NCBI RefSeq assembly: GCF_003477605.1
Contig: NZ_QUDR01000029.1
Location: 1 to 27,977, forward strand
Direction: 5' to 3'
Source of the DNA: Clostridium sp. AF37-5
Lineage (GTDB): Bacteria > Bacillota > Clostridia > Lachnospirales > Lachnospiraceae
Length of the DNA: 27,977 nt
Below the pieces are notes generated by a model that had not been told where the DNA came from, ran no database searches, and saw only the letters and a program-made list of their open reading frames with translations. Each line of letters begins with the position of its first letter. Positions within the stretch are counted from its first letter, which is position 1. Positions 26,085 through 27,977 of the stretch are shown one piece after another. The position numbers and the translations under genes are program-made.

Positions 26085-26282
26085 TCAACCTCCACCAACA
26101 AAACTTACCACTTCAATCACATCATTTTCTTTTATCTGAACCGTTTCGTAATCTTTCTTTGGAATAATCTCACCGTTGATTTCAACCGCAATTTTGTTCT
26201 TCTCAAAATTTTGTTTTGCGATAAAATCTTCCAGTGATAATCCTTCACAGTCTGAAACCTGGTTTCCATTCAAGCAAATCAT
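26085..26282 (-). CDS. thiS: Sulfur carrier protein ThiS
   Basis: Ubiquitin-like sulfur carrier of 65 residues (MICLNGNQVSDCEGL...) ending in the obligatory Gly-Gly (VVSFVGGG), which is adenylated and turned into a thiocarboxylate. The start is the ATG at 26282 with AAGGAG 7 bases upstream; the frame runs back to 26336, but that part lies in the leader terminator. The adenylating partner thiF is not in this operon. First gene of thiSGH-tenI. Confidence 0.93.
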   Translation of the reverse strand: MICLNGNQVSDCEGLSLEDFIAKQNFEKNKIAVEINGEIIPKKDYETVQIKENDVIEVVSFVGGG

Positions 26283-26323
26283 ATCGTCTCTCCTTTCTCT
26301 CTGATACAACAAAAGGATACCAC

Positions 26324-26355
26324 AAAAAAAGTCCACACCCGAGGTGGTGTGCCCC
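26324..26355 (-). terminator. Leader terminator (attenuator) before thiS
   Basis: On the minus strand CACACC pairs with GGTGTG (loop of 6) and is followed by GACTTTTTTT. It lies between the thi promoter and the thiS start, so it can stop transcription before the operon. Upstream in the leader, TTGAGGATATCTCAA forms a small hairpin, and its AGGATA can alternatively pair with TATCCT just after the terminator. None of the TPP-riboswitch core motifs is present. Confidence 0.65.
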
Positions 26356-26383
26356 TTCTTGAGATATCCTCAATCTGCTCTCA

Positions 26384-26412
26384 ACTATATCATGAATGTT
26401 AGGGGGTGTCAA
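26384..26412 (-). promoter_or_regulatory. thiSGH-tenI promoter
   Basis: Consensus TTGACA (26407-26412), 17-base spacer, TATAGT (26384-26389) on the minus strand. The transcript would have a leader of about 95 bases before thiS. The -35 directly borders the palindromic element. Confidence 0.8.
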
Positions 26413-26414
26413 GT

Positions 26415-26635
26415 GGGTTTGTTGGCAGTATTTGTTGCCACTTTTTTTGTTTTCCGTAATTCCGGCAGAAAAGTTTTGCGTCTCGTGGGCACTCCCGTTA
26501 ATTGAGTGCGTAGCGGTATGGGCACTGAAACTACCAGTGCCACATACCGACGTACTCAAAACCCACGAGCCACAAAATTCTTCTGCCGGAATTACTGAAA
26601 GCCAAAGAAACTGGCAGCGAACATTTGCTCAAACC
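26415..26635. repeat. Long imperfect palindromic element (MITE-like)
   Basis: Two arms of about 105-115 bases are inverted copies. The strongest block is GTAATTCCGGCAGAA (26456-26470), matched by its complement at 26581-26595. Flanking matches include CTCGTGGG, GCGGTATG / CATACCG and the apex GGCACTG AAACTAC CAGTGCC (26521-26541). The outer ends are GGTTTG and CAAACC. It encodes no transposase and would fold into one long hairpin as RNA or single-stranded DNA. The left arm has about 11 extra bases. It sits exactly upstream of the thi promoter. Confidence 0.75.
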
Positions 26636-26723
26636 ATATCTTATCCATCCTCACAACTTCATAAAAAATGCCGTCAACCCTTGAAAACTCTATATTTAAG
26701 CAAGTCAACTTTATTTTATTCAT
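26592..26723 (-). CDS. Candidate 43-residue small protein running into the palindrome
   Basis: A minus-strand ORF (MNKIKLTCLNIEFSRVDG... ending MFAASFFGFQ) starts at an ATG on or within a base or two of the predicted transcription start of the promoter at 26730-26758, and ends in the palindrome's outer arm. It has no SD, so translation would be leaderless. I do not recognise a family. It could be a chance frame of a repeat element. Confidence 0.3.
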   Translation of the reverse strand: MNKIKLTCLNIEFSRVDGIFYEVVRMDKIWFEQMFAASFFGFQ

Positions 26724-26729
26724 TACATC

Positions 26730-26758
26730 ATTTTATACCACTTCCCTTATGATTACAA
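26730..26758 (-). promoter_or_regulatory. Promoter reading into the palindromic element
   Basis: TTGTAA (26753-26758), 17-base spacer, TAAAAT (26730-26735) on the minus strand. It lies partly within a separate inverted repeat (CCCTTAT at 26744-26750, ATAAGGG at 26765-26771). A transcript would pass through the whole palindrome toward thiS. Confidence 0.5.
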
Positions 26759-26871
26759 GTGCTGATAAGGGCAAAAATAGGGGAAAGGAAAATTATATCA
26801 AATAACAAATAATGAAAAGGTAATTGGTCTGAAAGATATGCTTAAATTTTATAATGTTAGGAGTTGATGGT

Positions 26872-27108
26872 ATGAATTTTATTTCTGCAAGTTATAATAT
26901 GTACCATAACAGTATTGATATTACTACATTTGATGGCTACATATTACGAATTGACTGTAATAAGGCAGAGGAAGGATTAAAAACTACAGCATGGACTGAT
27001 CACGTTCTAAATGCAATGGCAATAGATAATCCACTTGAATATGCAGGGCTTTATTTGAATAACGAATTGCAGATATTTATAGATGCTGAAGATAATCTGG
27101 ATATTTGA
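26872..27108 (+). CDS. Small DUF6061-like protein
   Basis: 78 residues (MNFISASYNMYHNSIDITTF... ending IDAEDNLDI), acidic, no signal peptide or membrane span. The N-terminal pattern (YNM..., then a TFDGYILRIDC strand pair) and the C-terminal PLEYAGLYLNNELQIFID resemble the DUF6061 family of small Clostridia proteins of unknown function, from memory and not verified. The ATG at 26872 has AGGAG 8 bases upstream; an in-frame ATG at 26854 precedes this SD and is rejected. It is flanked by repeats and an IS remnant, so it is probably accessory DNA. Confidence 0.7.
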   Translation: MNFISASYNMYHNSIDITTFDGYILRIDCNKAEEGLKTTAWTDHVLNAMAIDNPLEYAGLYLNNELQIFIDAEDNLDI

Positions 27109-27111
27109 CAA

Positions 27112-27153
27112 AACAAAAATGCTTAGAATCTTTTATAACATGATTTTAAGCAT
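27112..27153 (-). terminator. Terminator of a minus-strand unit
   Basis: GATTTTAAGCAT-type arms: ATGCTTAGAATC (27119-27130) pairs over 12 positions with GATTTTAAGCAT (27142-27153), one G-T pair. The T-run (TTTTTGTTTTG) is on the minus-strand side, so it mainly ends transcription coming from the small ORF at 27213-27326. It lies 10 bases after the DUF6061-like stop and might also stop that transcript weakly. Confidence 0.6.
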
Positions 27154-27212
27154 TACGAGGCCTTTGATTTGCTGATGTACCCTCGGTAAAAACACATTTT
27201 TGATAGTCTGCT

Positions 27213-27326
27213 TTATTTGCCTATATTCGAGTAAACTCGATATAGGCAAATGCGGCATACCATTTTAATAGGCTTATCTGCCATGCATTTTTTAACCGCT
27301 ATCCAAAATGACCCATAAATAAGCAT
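27213..27326 (-). CDS. Candidate 37-residue cysteine-containing small protein
   Basis: A minus-strand ORF starting MLIYGSFWIAVKKCMADK and ending in ICLYRVYSNIGK, with a strong SD (GGGAGGA, 7 bases before the ATG) and a terminator 60 bases after the stop. It has three Cys and a basic character. The last 12 codons lie in a long hairpin (27215-27251). I do not recognise the family. No clear promoter was found upstream. Confidence 0.45.
   Translation of the reverse strand: MLIYGSFWIAVKKCMADKPIKMVCRICLYRVYSNIGK
27215..27251. repeat. 37-base hairpin
   Basis: ATTTGCCTATAT-T-CGAGT and ACTCGATATAGGCAAAT pair over 17 positions with a single bulged T and a 2-4 base loop. No T-run follows on the plus strand, and only scattered Ts on the minus. 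It covers the 3' end of the 37-residue ORF and does not match a dif site. Confidence 0.6.
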
Positions 27327-27404
27327 TTTTTATTCCTCCCTGCCATAGCCATTTATATGTCTCATTTTTTATTATGGACTTTAGTCTGTTGACTACGAGC
27401 GGAG

Positions 27405-27952
27405 TTTCTCAAAAGAGAAATGAAACCATGGGAAACAAAAAACCACCTGCTATGTGGGTGGAAGATAAGTTGTTATTAGAAAAAATCAGCTTTCCATTTG
27501 TTCAAGCTATCTTATAACGAAAGGAAAGATGATTTTAATGGCTAAAAAAGCAAACAGTCTGTCCCACACAAAATGGATGTGTAAATACCATATTGTGTTC
27601 ACACCTAAGTATAGGCGAAAAGTAATTTATAATCAATACAAAGAAAGCATTCGTGATATTTTGAAACAGTTGTGTGGTTATAAAGGTGTAGAAATAATAG
27701 AAGGTCATTTAATGCCAGACCATATACATATGCTGGTAAGTATAAACATGCAAATTTAAAGTACAAATTTGGAAACCGTCATTTCTGGGCAGAAGGTTAT
27801 TATGTAAGTACAGTAGGCTTAAATGAGGCAACAATAAAGAAATATATACAGGAACAGGAAACGCATGACATAGCAATGGACAAATTAAGCGTAAGAGAGT
27901 ACGGAACCTCTTTTAAGGGTAGCGAGTAGTACAAATACCCCTTTCAGGGGTA
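27405..27952 (+). mobile_element. Remnant IS200/IS605-type insertion sequence
   Basis: A broken tnpA gene (27529-27929) is bounded by subterminal hairpins as in this IS family. On the left are TTTCTC-AAAA-GAGAAA (27405-27420) and CCACC...GGTGG (27443-27461); on the right ACCCC-TTTCA-GGGGT (27936-27952). There are no terminal inverted repeats, as expected for HUH elements. The exact ends cannot be set, and no tnpB is seen before the window ends. Confidence 0.6.
27529..27929 (+). pseudogene. tnpA: IS200/IS605 TnpA transposase, broken by an internal deletion
   Basis: The Y1 HUH transposase N-terminus is clear: LSHTKWMCKYHIVFTPKYRRK, then the HUH pair in LMPDHIHMLVSI. Frame one stops at 27757-27759. 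A second frame from about 27747 gives HANLKYKFGNRHFWAEGYY, then YIQEQETHDIAMDKLS and a stop at 27927-27929. The Tyr in KKYIQEQ is the likely catalytic one. Intact relatives have about 24 residues between VSI and HANLKYK, so some 70 bases are missing and the frame is shifted. AAGGA precedes two possible starts (27529 and 27538). It is probably inactive unless helped in trans. Confidence 0.85.
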
Positions 27953-27977
27953 GGCAAAAGCGGCAAAGGCAAGATAG

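Noticed and set aside
26283..26412. TPP riboswitch or T-box before thiS
   Set aside because: The leader is too short and lacks the TPP core motifs and the T-box TGGNACCGCG motif.
26245..26752. Longer ORFs on both strands across the palindromic element
   Set aside because: They arise from the inverted repeat and the thi leader; no SD, no recognisable protein, and one covers the thi promoter and terminator.
27215..27251. XerCD dif site
   Set aside because: It is a simple long hairpin without the two 11-base arms and 6-base centre of dif.
1..27977. CRISPR array, prophage or complete defence system
   Set aside because: No regular direct repeats with spacers and no phage or defence proteins were seen.

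Overview
The window looks like the chromosome of a low-GC Gram-positive gut-type Clostridia, most likely Lachnospiraceae. The evidence is strong AGGAGG-type ribosome binding sites, sigma-A promoters with 16-18 base spacers, A/T-rich intergenic DNA, a GerMN lipoprotein, a BspA/InlB-type surface lipoprotein, a GH43 xylosidase and a clostridial gene order. The genus cannot be fixed from the sequence alone. Nearly all genes are on the minus strand; argG and the genes at the far right are the exceptions.

Layout from left to right. (1) 1-2300: a surface lipoprotein cut by the window edge, then an A/T-rich stretch with a decayed gene and a very short promoter-to-terminator unit. (2) 2300-4140: lepB (signal peptidase I), tRNA-Ser(CGA) and holA (DNA polymerase III delta). 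(3) 4150-5850: a lone GH43 beta-xylosidase with its own terminator. (4) 5850-13810: a tightly packed, probably single transcription unit in the order comEA, OmpR-type response regulator, histidine kinase, GerMN lipoprotein, comEC, xpt, pbuX, starting from a clear promoter in front of comEA. (5) 13820-18970: ydcZ-like transporter and the arginine operon argC-argJ-argB-argD, divergent from argG, with an ArgR-type operator between argC and argG. (6) 20290-23430: a large chemotaxis receptor with an acidic tail, and metA with its own promoter and terminator. (7) 23440-26412: thiS-thiG-thiH-tenI (thiazole branch of thiamine synthesis) behind a promoter and a leader terminator that is not a TPP riboswitch. 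(8) 26413-27977: an accessory, repeat-rich end with a 220-base palindromic element, two unlisted small ORFs, a DUF6061-like small gene and a broken IS200/IS605-type transposase.

Functional links: argCJBD plus argG cover acetyl-cycle ornithine synthesis and argininosuccinate formation (argF and argH are elsewhere). The regulator-kinase-GerMN trio inside the competence cluster is arranged like MtrA-MtrB-LpqB of Actinobacteria. The thi operon makes the thiazole phosphate, but has neither thiF nor thiC here.

No CRISPR array, phage module or complete new defence system is visible. The most interesting unexplained material is in leader RNAs (thiS, ydcZ) and in the palindromic and small-ORF region at the right end.
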